NCBI GenBank assembly: GCA_046303375.1
Contig: JBKCGB010000018.1
Coordinates: 37,234-101,233 of the forward strand
Length of the DNA: 64,000 nucleotides
Source: UBA965 sp046303375
GTDB taxonomy: Bacteria > Chloroflexota > Chloroflexia > Chloroflexales > Roseiflexaceae
Direction: 5' to 3'
Position numbers and translations under genes: made by a program. The notes under the pieces are model-generated. The model was not told the DNA's origin, did not search any database, and saw only the letters and a program-made list of their open reading frames with translations. Shown here piece after piece: positions 24,805 through 33,632 of the stretch; positions within the stretch are counted from its first letter, which is position 1; each line of letters opens with the position of its first letter.

Positions 24805-26322
24805 TCATTGTGATTGTGCGAGCCATATCGTCGCCTCAAGGCGAATCGTCGTTCGTTCGGCATCCGCCAGGTGGCGCAAGCCGAGCACTGCTGGCCCCAT
24901 ACGTGGATTGGCACGCAACACGGTTTCGTGTGTCAACAAAAAATTCCAGTACAACAGGTTAAACGGGCAGGCATCAGCCCCCACGCGTTGGCGTGGATTA
25001 TAGCGACAACCCGCACAAAAATCACCCATCTTATTGATATACGTTGCCGAGGCAATATATGGTTTTGTGGCAATTTTGCCACCATCCGCATGGAGCCCCA
25101 TGCCACTCACGTTGGGCCACATCACCCAGTCGTAGGCATCGATGTATGCAGCCAAAAACCAATGATTCACTGCAACGGGGTCAATCCCAGCCAAGAGTGC
25201 ATAGTTACACAGAATCATCAGGCGTTCGATGTGGTGTGTATATCCATGCCGCCATACACGAGCAATCACCGTATCAAGGCACCGCATCCCACTCTGTCCA
25301 TGCCAAAACCATGTCGGCAATGGGCGTGTGGCCTGCCAGCCATTGGCCTGTTGCAGGGCTGGCATGTGGCGCCAATACTGCACATACATGTACTCACGCC
25401 AACCGATAATCTGGCGTACAAATCCCTCAACTGCAGCAAGTGGGGCCAGCCCTGCATGATAGGCAACCACCGCCGCATCAATGACTTGGCGTGGTGTCAG
25501 TAGACCGATATTGAGGTATGGCGACAGCGTCGAGTGAAACAGTGTGTCATGGTCGGTCGCCATGGCGTCTTCGTAATCACCAAACCACGGCAGACGTTCA
25601 GCAATAAATCTCGCCAGCACCTGCTCCGCATCTGCGTGGGTTACTCCCCACGCAAACGTCATCGCATCGCCCTGCGCCAACGGCATCGCCGCCACGTCGG
25701 CCATCACTTGCCTCGTCACCATATCTGGTGCAATTGACAAGGGGGTCGGGCGTGGTTGACGAGCTGGCAACGGTTTACGATTTTCACTGTCAAAGTTCCA
25801 CCGCTCACCATACGGTGTACCGTCGGCATGCATCAACACTGCAAAATGCCGCCGCATCGCCCGATAAAAGGGCTCCATCACCGTCGCTTTGTGTATGGGG
25901 ACTTGTGCAATAGGATTATACGTGGCACTCAAAAACTGCGTATTCTCGCACACCGTGACTGGCACACTCAGCCAGTGCTGCCATTGCGCTTGTGCCTGCC
26001 GTGGCGCATATTCACTGGCAGCCATCGTAATAATGCGGTCTGGATTCGTTTCATGACAATGCTGCGTGAGTGCGGCACGCCAGCTCGGCGCACCACGCAG
26101 TGTGACACGCCACCCAGCGGCCCGGAGCCCCTCGGCATAATGGCGCATGGCACTGCGGATGAGGACTAATTTGTGGCGGTGATAGGCGCGTAAGCGCATG
26201 CGCGCATCACTCTCAACGAGGAGGATGTCGATGTGCTGTGGCGTGGTCAGCTGTTGCGCGTACGCCAGTGCAGGATGCACCTGCAACAACTGGTCACCTA
26301 GGATGACTACACAAAGACGCAC
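24805..26322 (-). CDS. Iron-sulfur cryptochrome/photolyase-related protein (FeS-BCP type)
   Basis: A 505-residue flavoprotein of the COG3046 group, prokaryotic (6-4) photolyases with an iron-sulfur cluster. It begins LCVVILGDQLLQVHPAL and has FVRQIIGWREYMYVQYW and HHIERLMILCNYALLAGIDP in the FAD domain. Four Cys that match the cluster site are C in LMILCNYALL and those of GDFCAGCRYNP and VGADACPFN. Start is GTG at 26322 with AAGGGA upstream. First gene of a five-gene operon; light-driven repair of UV lesions fits a phototroph. Confidence 0.9.
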   Translation of the reverse strand: MRLCVVILGDQLLQVHPALAYAQQLTTPQHIDILLVESDARMRLRAYHRHKLVLIRSAMRHYAEGLRAAGWRVTLRGAPSWRAALTQHCHETNPDRIITMAASEYAPRQAQAQWQHWLSVPVTVCENTQFLSATYNPIAQVPIHKATVMEPFYRAMRRHFAVLMHADGTPYGERWNFDSENRKPLPARQPRPTPLSIAPDMVTRQVMADVAAMPLAQGDAMTFAWGVTHADAEQVLARFIAERLPWFGDYEDAMATDHDTLFHSTLSPYLNIGLLTPRQVIDAAVVAYHAGLAPLAAVEGFVRQIIGWREYMYVQYWRHMPALQQANGWQATRPLPTWFWHGQSGMRCLDTVIARVWRHGYTHHIERLMILCNYALLAGIDPVAVNHWFLAAYIDAYDWVMWPNVSGMGLHADGGKIATKPYIASATYINKMGDFCAGCRYNPRQRVGADACPFNLLYWNFLLTHETVLRANPRMGPAVLGLRHLADAERTTIRLEATIWLAQSQ

Positions 26323-26340
26323 ATGGATCCCTTTGATAAG

Positions 26341-26377
26341 ACATGCATCACACCCGGTGTTGGGGTGTGATGCATGT
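26341..26377 (-). terminator. Hairpin between the MacAB operon and the photolyase operon
   Basis: Perfect 14-base stem (26341-26354 with 26364-26377), nine-base loop, then CTTATC on the minus strand. It ends the ABC operon, but it also sits just before the ribosome-binding site of the photolyase gene. Confidence 0.6.
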
Positions 26378-26406
26378 TCATGATAGCAGTGCAACGCACC
26401 AATGAT

Positions 26407-27657
26407 TTATTCGTAGCGCAACGCTTCGATGGGCAACAACAAAGCAGCACGCTTGGCTGGGTAATAGCCAAATCCCACCCCAATACACAGCGCAAACAGC
26501 AACGAAATGACGATTGCAGGGATCGACAGAATCATGCCGAGTCCAGCCGCAGCCGCAATCGCAAGCACCAACGCAACTGCGAAACCGATGCCGATAAAAC
26601 TACCAATCAAACTGATGGTGGCAGCCTCAATGACAAACTGTCCGAGTACATCTTTGTCAGTGGCACCCAGTGCTTTGCGCACACCGATTTCGCGGGTACG
26701 CTCCGTGACGGCAACAAGCATAATATTCATGATGCCGATACCGCCTACCACAAGACTAATCCCTGCTACCACCGCAATGAAGCCGGTGATGGCGCTGTTG
26801 ATGCCATTCAAGATGCCCAACGCCTGTGTCGGCGAGTTAATCTTGAAATCATCGACCACACCTGCTTCGAGATTGCGTTCGGCCCGCAACACGGCAGTAA
26901 TGAGCGCCTCTGCTTGCTTGACTACGCCTTCACTGCTCAGTCCAATCAAAATGGACGTCATCTTGAGACCACGCCCAGGCAAGTCTTGGTTACCAGCAAT
27001 GCGCAAGCGTGCCGTACTGGCTGGCACCATAATGCGCTGGTCAGACGAAAACGGACCACCAGCCCCCTTGATGACACCTAGGATTTTGATGCTCTGCCCA
27101 TTAATGACGACTGTTTGTCCTACCGCACGGGCACGGTTTTCGGGACCTTTGCCAAACAAATCCTCAGTGACAAGGGCACCCATCACCGCTACTCGTTGTG
27201 ATGATGCCTCTTCGTCACTAGTAAAAAAGCGCCCATACTCGAGTGGTACCGACTGAACCTGTTGGTATCCCACACCGGTACCCACGACCAACGAATCAAC
27301 TTCGACGGAACCGGACCGCGCCCGTACTTGAATGGCGACTTCAGGCACCACCGTACGAAAAATATCAGGGCGATCTGCCACCAGTTTTTCGAGTGCACGA
27401 AAGTCCTTGATTGAGAGCAAGCCGTACCCCGACGTAATGCGCGCACCAGCAGCATCAGCATCGCCGGGCAACACGGCCACACGCCGTGTGCCCAAGTCGA
27501 TGAAGCGCTCAAAGACTTGTCCCTGCAATGCGTTCCCTAGCGACAAGACCGACACCAACGTCGACGACCCGATGATAATCCCTAGCATCGTCAGCAACGA
27601 ACGAAACGTGTTGGCACGTAGGCTCTGCCATGCCATCTGTAGCTGTTCACCCCACAT
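26407..27657 (-). CDS. MacB-type ABC transporter permease
   Basis: A 416-residue FtsX/MacB-like permease with four membrane segments: one at about 20-40, a large extracytoplasmic MacB_PCD domain from 45 to 270, and three from about 285 to 400. It contains the typical GIGIMNIMLVAVTERTREIG and IGVRKALGATDKDV. It overlaps the ATPase gene by 11 bases. With the ATPase and membrane-fusion protein it would export a hydrophobic compound or peptide; the substrate is unknown. Confidence 0.92.
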   Translation of the reverse strand: MWGEQLQMAWQSLRANTFRSLLTMLGIIIGSSTLVSVLSLGNALQGQVFERFIDLGTRRVAVLPGDADAAGARITSGYGLLSIKDFRALEKLVADRPDIFRTVVPEVAIQVRARSGSVEVDSLVVGTGVGYQQVQSVPLEYGRFFTSDEEASSQRVAVMGALVTEDLFGKGPENRARAVGQTVVINGQSIKILGVIKGAGGPFSSDQRIMVPASTARLRIAGNQDLPGRGLKMTSILIGLSSEGVVKQAEALITAVLRAERNLEAGVVDDFKINSPTQALGILNGINSAITGFIAVVAGISLVVGGIGIMNIMLVAVTERTREIGVRKALGATDKDVLGQFVIEAATISLIGSFIGIGFAVALVLAIAAAAGLGMILSIPAIVISLLFALCIGVGFGYYPAKRAALLLPIEALRYE

Positions 27658-28399
27658 GGCTCACCTCCGTCATTACTCGTCCGATATCGTCTGTCTGGAT
27701 GCCGTAGTACTCGTGCAAGGCGTCCATGTTAATTTGGCCGTCACGCAGGCTCACAATGCGATCCATCTGCTTGCCGACCTCAGCATCATGGGTGACCACC
27801 ACCACCGTGATGCCCTGCTCACGGTTGAGCTGGCGGAAGAGGCTCATAATCTCGTGACCGGTACGGCTGTCGAGCGCACCAGTGGGCTCATCGGCGAGCA
27901 AAATGGCCGGATGATTGACCAGTGCACGGGCAATCGCTACACGCTGCTTTTGCCCACCCGACAACTCGTTGGGACGATTGTTGAGACGGTTGCCTAGTCC
28001 CACCGCCTCGAGGGCTGCCCGGGCACGTTGCTCGCGTTCGGCAGGGCTCACGCGCGCATACACCATCGGCAGTGCCACATTTTGCAACGCCGATAAGCGT
28101 GGCAACAAGTTGAAATTCTGGAATACGAAGCCTAGTTTTTGGTTGCGTACACTGGCCTGTGCTGAGCGGTCAAGCCCACTCGCATCAATGCCGTCAATCA
28201 GGTAGCGCCCACTTGAAGGCACATCGAGCAACCCGATAATCGTCATCAGCGTGCTTTTGCCACTCCCTGACGGACCCATGATAGCCACCATTTCACCACG
28301 CTCGACACCCATCGACACATCATCGAGTGCTACCACCCGATTATCACCACTATCAAACACTTTGGAAACACGTTCGACGACCACCACCTGATTGCTCAT
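27647..28399 (-). CDS. MacB-type ABC transporter ATPase
   Basis: A 250-residue ATPase of the LolD/MacB family. Walker A is GPSGSGKST, the signature is LSGGQKQRVAIARAL and Walker B is ILLADEPTGALD; the H-loop is VVVVTHD. Middle gene of the export operon, overlapping the fusion-protein gene by ATGA. Confidence 0.95.
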   Translation of the reverse strand: MSNQVVVVERVSKVFDSGDNRVVALDDVSMGVERGEMVAIMGPSGSGKSTLMTIIGLLDVPSSGRYLIDGIDASGLDRSAQASVRNQKLGFVFQNFNLLPRLSALQNVALPMVYARVSPAEREQRARAALEAVGLGNRLNNRPNELSGGQKQRVAIARALVNHPAILLADEPTGALDSRTGHEIMSLFRQLNREQGITVVVVTHDAEVGKQMDRIVSLRDGQINMDALHEYYGIQTDDIGRVMTEVSHVG

Positions 28400-30072
28400 T
28401 TGCTGGTCCCTTCTGACAATGCGATGATGTCACCGGCCTTGAGACCACTACGAATCTCAACCATATCATCACCCATCACACCCAACTCGACCGTCTGAGG
28501 CGTACGCACATCACCGTTGATTACGGTCACCGTATGCACACCATCAGTCGTTGTGATTGCCGTACGTGGCACCGCTATTGCATTCTTGGCTTCACCGGTA
28601 ATGATGCGTGCTGACGCAGTCATGCCAGCGCGCACGTTGCGCGCATCTGGAGTTACTTCCACCGTCACCTTGTAAGACACCACGCCTTGGTCGCTCTCAG
28701 CACGTGGCGACACGCGCACCACACTCCCGACCAACGTCGGCTCGCCAAGTGCATCCACAAACACATCCACGACTTGTCCGACCTGCACTTTGGCCACGTC
28801 GACTTCATCCACGGTGATTTCCACTGAAAACACACTCATATCGATAATGCCTACCACCGGTGCCGTTGTGACCAACTCACCAGTTTTGGCGTTTACATCA
28901 GCAATTACTCCAGCAAACGGTGCCTTGAGCGTCGTCTCGTCACGGGTGAGCACCGCCATCTGGGCTTGTGCCTGTGCCTGCTCCAGTCGTGCCTTGGCGC
29001 GAGCCAACGTTGCCGTGGCCGCAGTAACATTGGCTTCCTGCGCAGCCACTTGCGCATTGCGCTGATCACCGAGCAACTTATTGAGATTGGCTTCGGCTTG
29101 AGCAACTGCGGCATTGGCGCTCGCCAAATCAGCCCCAGACTTCACCGCATCAAGGTCGGCTTGGGCGGTACGCACACGCGCTTCGGCGCTGGCAATACCA
29201 CTGATTTCGTTCTGGCGGGCCACATCCGCATCACGGGTGGCCTGGGTCAGCAGGGCTGCCGCGTTTTCTTCGGCACGCACTGCCGTATCATACTTGCCTG
29301 CGTAGTCGCTTTTTTCGGTGTCGCTCAACTTGCGTCCCGTACGTGGGTCAGTCCCCTTGTCAATCACATGTTGATTGTCGGCACGCACACTCTGCAAGGT
29401 CGATTGCGCATCACGCAACTCGTTGGCACGCTTGGCAACCTGTGTTTCGGCTTGAGCCTTGGCCGTTGCAAGCGTCTTGCGCTGGGCATCGAGATTGGCT
29501 TGCGCTTCGGTTACTGCGGCCTGGGCACGCACCAACACATCTGCACCATTGCTGCTGGCAAACAACGTCAAACGAGCCTGTGCCTCACTGAGCGTGGCAC
29601 GAGCCGCAGTAATATCACTGGCGGTCACGCTCCCCACGGTCTGCTTGAGTTGTGCTTCGGCACCTGCCAGCTGCGCCGTGGCCACATCCACATCGGCTTG
29701 TGCTTGGCGTACTGCAGCCTCAGCTGCCTGTACATCGAGATCACGCATGCTGCGATCAAGCTGCACCAACGGCGCATCTTTGGCCACAGTATCACCACTT
29801 GCAACATAGACTTCACTGATACGCCCACCCGTGGTAAAGCTCATATCCGCACTCTGGAGCGGCGTGAGCTTGCCAGTAGCCGTGATACTCGCACGCACAT
29901 CCATGGGTGCCACGACCAGCGTGTTGGTCGTCACCGCCGTGCTACTCGCACCACGGAGCGATGCCATTACCACTGCCACCACCACTACGACGACTGCCAC
30001 CGCAATCACCACCATCGTCCGCCCTGAAAGTTGCGGTACCCGTTTCCGCCATTCCTGTGAAAGTGTTGCCAT
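28396..30072 (-). CDS. HlyD/MacA-family membrane-fusion protein
   Basis: A 558-residue periplasmic or outward-facing adaptor with one N-terminal membrane anchor (MVVIAVAVVVVVVAVVMASL region). A biotinyl-lipoyl part, a very long Ala/Gln-rich coiled coil (about 95-350) and a beta-barrel part (GELVTTAPVVGIIDMSVFSV) follow. The coiled coil is longer than in MacA. Start at 30072 has GAGGAG upstream, inside the tail of the TetR gene. A large plus-strand frame through it is a shadow. Confidence 0.9.
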   Translation of the reverse strand: MATLSQEWRKRVPQLSGRTMVVIAVAVVVVVVAVVMASLRGASSTAVTTNTLVVAPMDVRASITATGKLTPLQSADMSFTTGGRISEVYVASGDTVAKDAPLVQLDRSMRDLDVQAAEAAVRQAQADVDVATAQLAGAEAQLKQTVGSVTASDITAARATLSEAQARLTLFASSNGADVLVRAQAAVTEAQANLDAQRKTLATAKAQAETQVAKRANELRDAQSTLQSVRADNQHVIDKGTDPRTGRKLSDTEKSDYAGKYDTAVRAEENAAALLTQATRDADVARQNEISGIASAEARVRTAQADLDAVKSGADLASANAAVAQAEANLNKLLGDQRNAQVAAQEANVTAATATLARAKARLEQAQAQAQMAVLTRDETTLKAPFAGVIADVNAKTGELVTTAPVVGIIDMSVFSVEITVDEVDVAKVQVGQVVDVFVDALGEPTLVGSVVRVSPRAESDQGVVSYKVTVEVTPDARNVRAGMTASARIITGEAKNAIAVPRTAITTTDGVHTVTVINGDVRTPQTVELGVMGDDMVEIRSGLKAGDIIALSEGTSK

Positions 30073-30076
30073 GAAC

Positions 30077-30667
30077 TCATTCTCCTCGTTGTCTGCGTGT
30101 TGCGACCCCATATAAAAACAACTGTGTGATGCGGGCGGCATCGACTGGCATCTGTCGACCAGCCCCCTCAGGACCATGAAATGCTTCGACCACACATAAA
30201 AACATCATGGCTAACTCGCTGGCCGTATGCTCTGCCAATTCACCGTTCGCCAATCCACGCTCCATCACCTGCACAATCGGCGCCATCATGCTCCGATAAA
30301 ACTGTTCTGCCAGCGTGTGTTGCCATACTTCACCCAGATTGGCACGGATCTGGTAGCGCATCATGCGCGTGTCCTCACGGTTATGTTGCTGGATGACCGC
30401 AACGAGCCCCTGTAAGACCTGCGCCGTGTTGCCCTGCATTCCCGCAATCTGATCTGCCAGCTCACTCCCCATCTGCGTCAATACACGTGCAATCACTGCC
30501 GCATATAATGCCTCTTTGTCGGCATAGTGGTAGTACAACGTCGGCTTGGTGATACCGATGTGCGCTACCACATCGTTCATCGATACGCCTGCAAACCCGC
30601 GCTCCATGAACAACCGATGCGCCTCGTGTAATATCCGCTCCGCCGTTTGTGCACCGTCTCGTGCCAT
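30077..30667 (-). CDS. TetR-family transcriptional repressor
   Basis: A 196-residue regulator whose N-terminal helix-turn-helix is ILHEAHRLFMERGFAGVSMN and IGITKPTLYYHYADKEALY. It is the first gene of the MacAB-type operon and probably represses it until a ligand binds. A likely operator, TACCGACCGGTA, lies 18 bases upstream of the start. Confidence 0.92.
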   Translation of the reverse strand: MARDGAQTAERILHEAHRLFMERGFAGVSMNDVVAHIGITKPTLYYHYADKEALYAAVIARVLTQMGSELADQIAGMQGNTAQVLQGLVAVIQQHNREDTRMMRYQIRANLGEVWQHTLAEQFYRSMMAPIVQVMERGLANGELAEHTASELAMMFLCVVEAFHGPEGAGRQMPVDAARITQLFLYGVATRRQRGE

Positions 30668-30684
30668 GCGTACCCCGTCTTATA

Positions 30685-30696
30685 TACCGACCGGTA
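30685..30696. promoter_or_regulatory. Candidate TetR operator
   Basis: TACCGACCGGTA lies just upstream of the TetR start, with the same TACCGACCGGT core as the element at 15367. This kind of sequence is common for TetR-family sites; binding is inferred. Confidence 0.5.
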
Positions 30697-30772
30697 AGTA
30701 TTGTAGAATAGTTTGCACATGTTTGTCAATGGTATTGCACAGGTTTTGTTTATTTTTAATGAAGTTCTCACA

Positions 30773-30798
30773 AAAAAGCTCCCACATCTGCGGGAGCG
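30773..30798 (-). terminator. Intrinsic terminator of the rlmI-like gene
   Basis: The minus strand reads GCTCCCGCAGATGTGGGAGC followed by TTTTTT: a 7-8 base stem and a six-T tract, 27 bases after the stop of the gene. Confidence 0.85.
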
Positions 30799-30825
30799 TA
30801 AACAATTGGTTGGTCGAAGACTACG

Positions 30826-32001
30826 CTACGTGCGACACATCAAAAACTTGAGGTAGCGCCCCTCAGGGAAGTGTACCGGCACGGGGTGATCGAGCGCATG
30901 CCCCGCCTCGTGGATAATCTGCAGGCGCATATCACGCTCCGCTGCGGCGCTCGCCAGCATGGAGCGGAACTCTTCGGGGCCGATTTGGCTGGTACAGCTC
31001 GCTGACACCAGCAACCCGTGTGGCGTCAGGCACTTGAGTGCCATGCTGTTGAGGCGCACATAGGCCTGCATGGCGGCCTCGCGTTGCTGACGCGTGCGCG
31101 CAAAGCTGGGGGGATCGAGGATGATGCAGTCGTATTTACGCCCATCGCCGGTCATTTTTTGAAGTAAATCAAAACAATCCTGCGTGACAAATTGATGGCG
31201 CTCCGCCGGCAGATTATTGAGGGCAATGTTGTGTGCGGCGGCGTCAGCCAGCCCGTTACCGATGTCGACGCTGACCACTTTGCGGGCGCCCCCTTTGAGG
31301 GCATACAACGAAAACGCCCCCGTGTACGCAAAGCAGTTGAGCACACTCATCCCTGCCACGTACTGCATCAGGGTATGGCGGTTTTCACGATGGTCGAGAA
31401 AGAGTCCCGTCTTTTGGCCGACCTGTGGGTCCACCACAAAGCGCAAACCAGCATGCTCCGTCACCACCAGTGGCGCATCTGGCATGGTACCCCAGAGCAG
31501 GGCACGGCGTTGACCACTGTCACGCTCGTCGTCACCACGCGCTTTGCTGCCCAGCACGGCGCATAATTGCGGATTGACTGCGACGAGTGCTTCGACGACA
31601 TGTGGAATACGTGTGGCGGGACCACTGCCGTAGCACTGCAGTACTGCCACTGTGTCGTAGAGATCCACAGTCACCCCGGGCAGATCGTCACCCTCACCAA
31701 ACAGCCAGCGGTAGGCGGTGACTCCTTGGCGGCGCAGGACTGCGCGCCCCTGCCAGGCCCGTTGCACGCGCTCGTGGATGAGGGCGGCATCGATGCGGGC
31801 GCCGTCACTATATATGCGGATGGCGATAGGGCCGCTCGCATCCCACAGGCCGATACCGCGCCAGCCCGCACAACGCACCACCACTTCGGTGCCGTCAGCA
31901 AACAATATTCCCGGCTCGATATGTGTGCGATAGACCCACGGGTGCCCGCGCTGGAGCGCGTCGCGGAGCTGACGCGGGAGTGTGACTTCGGCACGTGGCA
32001 T
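30826..32001 (-). CDS. RlmI-type 23S rRNA cytosine-C5 methyltransferase
   Basis: A 391-residue class I methyltransferase with an N-terminal PUA domain (LPRQLRDALQRGHPWVYRTH). The core shows QKTGLFLDHRENR, motif I VLNCFAYTGAFSLYA, motif IV DCIILDPPSFARTRQQ and SCTSQIG, as in RlmI/YwbD proteins that methylate C1962 of 23S rRNA. Start at 32001 follows AAGGA; an earlier ATG at 32022 has no ribosome-binding site. Confidence 0.88.
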   Translation of the reverse strand: MPRAEVTLPRQLRDALQRGHPWVYRTHIEPGILFADGTEVVVRCAGWRGIGLWDASGPIAIRIYSDGARIDAALIHERVQRAWQGRAVLRRQGVTAYRWLFGEGDDLPGVTVDLYDTVAVLQCYGSGPATRIPHVVEALVAVNPQLCAVLGSKARGDDERDSGQRRALLWGTMPDAPLVVTEHAGLRFVVDPQVGQKTGLFLDHRENRHTLMQYVAGMSVLNCFAYTGAFSLYALKGGARKVVSVDIGNGLADAAAHNIALNNLPAERHQFVTQDCFDLLQKMTGDGRKYDCIILDPPSFARTRQQREAAMQAYVRLNSMALKCLTPHGLLVSASCTSQIGPEEFRSMLASAAAERDMRLQIIHEAGHALDHPVPVHFPEGRYLKFLMCRT

Positions 32002-32070
32002 GGCGGAGCATCCTTGTTGCATGCAATGCGGGCGCTGGCAGTTGCCAACGCCCGCGAAGCGACCAATCGA

Positions 32071-32796
32071 CTATTTCTTGGCTTCGAGTGACTTGTGGTT
32101 GCCATAGACGGGGCGCACCAGACCATCGTTGGCGGCCCAGCGCACACCATTGCCGATCACCAAGCGCACGTTTTTGTCGAAGTAGGTGGGGTACGACTCG
32201 TGACCAGGGCGGAAGTAAAAGACTTTGCCGTTGCCACGGTGATAGCAACACCCCGAACGAAACACTTCGCCACCGGTGAACCAGCTAATCATCACCAAAT
32301 TATCGGGCGCAGGGATATCAAAGCGCTCGCCGTACATCTCTTCTGGCAGCTCAAAGTGTGATGGCACGTTGGCCGCAATTGGATGGCTCGGCTCTACCAC
32401 CCACACCCGCTCGATGTCGTCTGATTCGCGCCACTTGAGGTCACAGGTGGTGCCCATCAAGGCCTTGAAGATTTTGGAGAAATGCCCCGAATGCAGGACG
32501 ACAAGCCCCATACCGCGTTCGACCACGTGTTTTTTGACACGTGCCACCACATCGTCTTGGACTTTGTCGTGGGCCATGTGCCCCCACCATACCAGCACAT
32601 CGGTCTGACTGAGCACTGCCTCGCTCAAGCCGTGTTCGGGCTCATCGAGTGTGGCAGTGCTCACCACAAAATCTTTGCTGTATTCTTTTAGTCCGTCAGC
32701 AATGGCCCCATGGATGCCTTTGGGGTAGATTTTTCCAGCAGGGTGGTTTGGTTCATGTTCGTGCTTGTATTCGTTCCATACAACAACTCGCGTCAT
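32071..32796 (-). CDS. ThuA-domain protein
   Basis: About 241 residues, one ThuA domain (class I glutamine amidotransferase-like fold): TRVVVWNEYKHEHEPN, VLVWWGHMAHD, MGLVVLHSGHFSK and GKVFYFRPGHESYPTY. Members take part in trehalose or other sugar use; the biochemical role is poorly defined. Start just downstream of AGAGGAG. It stands alone, 69 bases upstream of the rlmI-like gene on the same strand. Confidence 0.85.
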   Translation of the reverse strand: MTRVVVWNEYKHEHEPNHPAGKIYPKGIHGAIADGLKEYSKDFVVSTATLDEPEHGLSEAVLSQTDVLVWWGHMAHDKVQDDVVARVKKHVVERGMGLVVLHSGHFSKIFKALMGTTCDLKWRESDDIERVWVVEPSHPIAANVPSHFELPEEMYGERFDIPAPDNLVMISWFTGGEVFRSGCCYHRGNGKVFYFRPGHESYPTYFDKNVRLVIGNGVRWAANDGLVRPVYGNHKSLEAKK

Positions 32797-32918
32797 GGCG
32801 CATACTCCTCTCGCTATAAATCCCAACACACCGTACTACTATACCATTGAACTCCGCCGTATTGCATCAACAAAGTGGTGTACAATGACTGTGATTCCGT
32901 TCTTTTCGTTGATGCACG

Positions 32919-33626
32919 ATGAGTGCTGTGACCAAAACAGTCTTCACTATGCCGATGCCACAACTCATGAGTACAATTGCGCAGGTTGGTCCCCTCCTGG
33001 CGCCACAGCATGTGGCGGCGCTCCAACAGCGCCGCGATGAAGTGATTGTGCCACTGCGCACACTGGTCGCACAACGAGTACCCATTGGTGCAGACGATAT
33101 CCTCACATATGCACGTGGACACGCGCTCGTCTTTCTGAGCAGTTGGCGCGACAGCGACACACTCATGATTTTGCTCGATGTGCTAAGGCGTCACGACGAC
33201 GATTTGGCGCTCATCTACGAGCTCATCGAATGCACTGTCCCAGCCTATGGCACCCAAGTCGTGCCCTTGTTTGCCGAGCTCCTCAACGACGTGCATGCCC
33301 CGCGCGATTCGCGCATCTGTGCGAGTGGGTTGTTGAGTTATATGGGGCATTTGCATCCGCTCATGGCGCGCCATATCGGCAAAATATTGCGCGATGCATT
33401 ACCCGTGCCAGATGACACCACGGCACCCGATAGTGAGCTTGCCTCATGGATTGTAATGGCGTTAGCCGAGCTCCGCAGCAAATCGGCTAGCCCACATGTC
33501 AAACAGCTCTACAAAGCTGGTGTACTCGATCCAAGCATTTGTGGTCGACCAGACGAATTTGTCAAAGCACTCAATGATCAAATCGTACCAGTCGTCTTTC
33601 GTGATCCCATCACCATCTATCAGTAG
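32919..33626 (+). CDS. Hypothetical helical (HEAT-like) protein
   Basis: A 235-residue soluble protein, mostly amphipathic helices of repeat character (VVPLFAELLNDVHAPRDSRI, HIGKILRDALP), suggesting HEAT-like repeats. No catalytic motif seen. It ends six bases before the polysaccharide polymerase gene, so it could be co-transcribed with that cluster. Start at 32919 is likely but lacks a clear ribosome-binding site; an ATG at 32949 is another choice. Confidence 0.65.
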   Translation: MSAVTKTVFTMPMPQLMSTIAQVGPLLAPQHVAALQQRRDEVIVPLRTLVAQRVPIGADDILTYARGHALVFLSSWRDSDTLMILLDVLRRHDDDLALIYELIECTVPAYGTQVVPLFAELLNDVHAPRDSRICASGLLSYMGHLHPLMARHIGKILRDALPVPDDTTAPDSELASWIVMALAELRSKSASPHVKQLYKAGVLDPSICGRPDEFVKALNDQIVPVVFRDPITIYQ

Positions 33627-33632
33627 GGTGCT

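Noticed and set aside
28966..30027. 353-codon plus-strand open frame
   Set aside because: Antisense shadow of the Ala/Gln-rich coiled coil of the membrane-fusion protein; no start site or domain.
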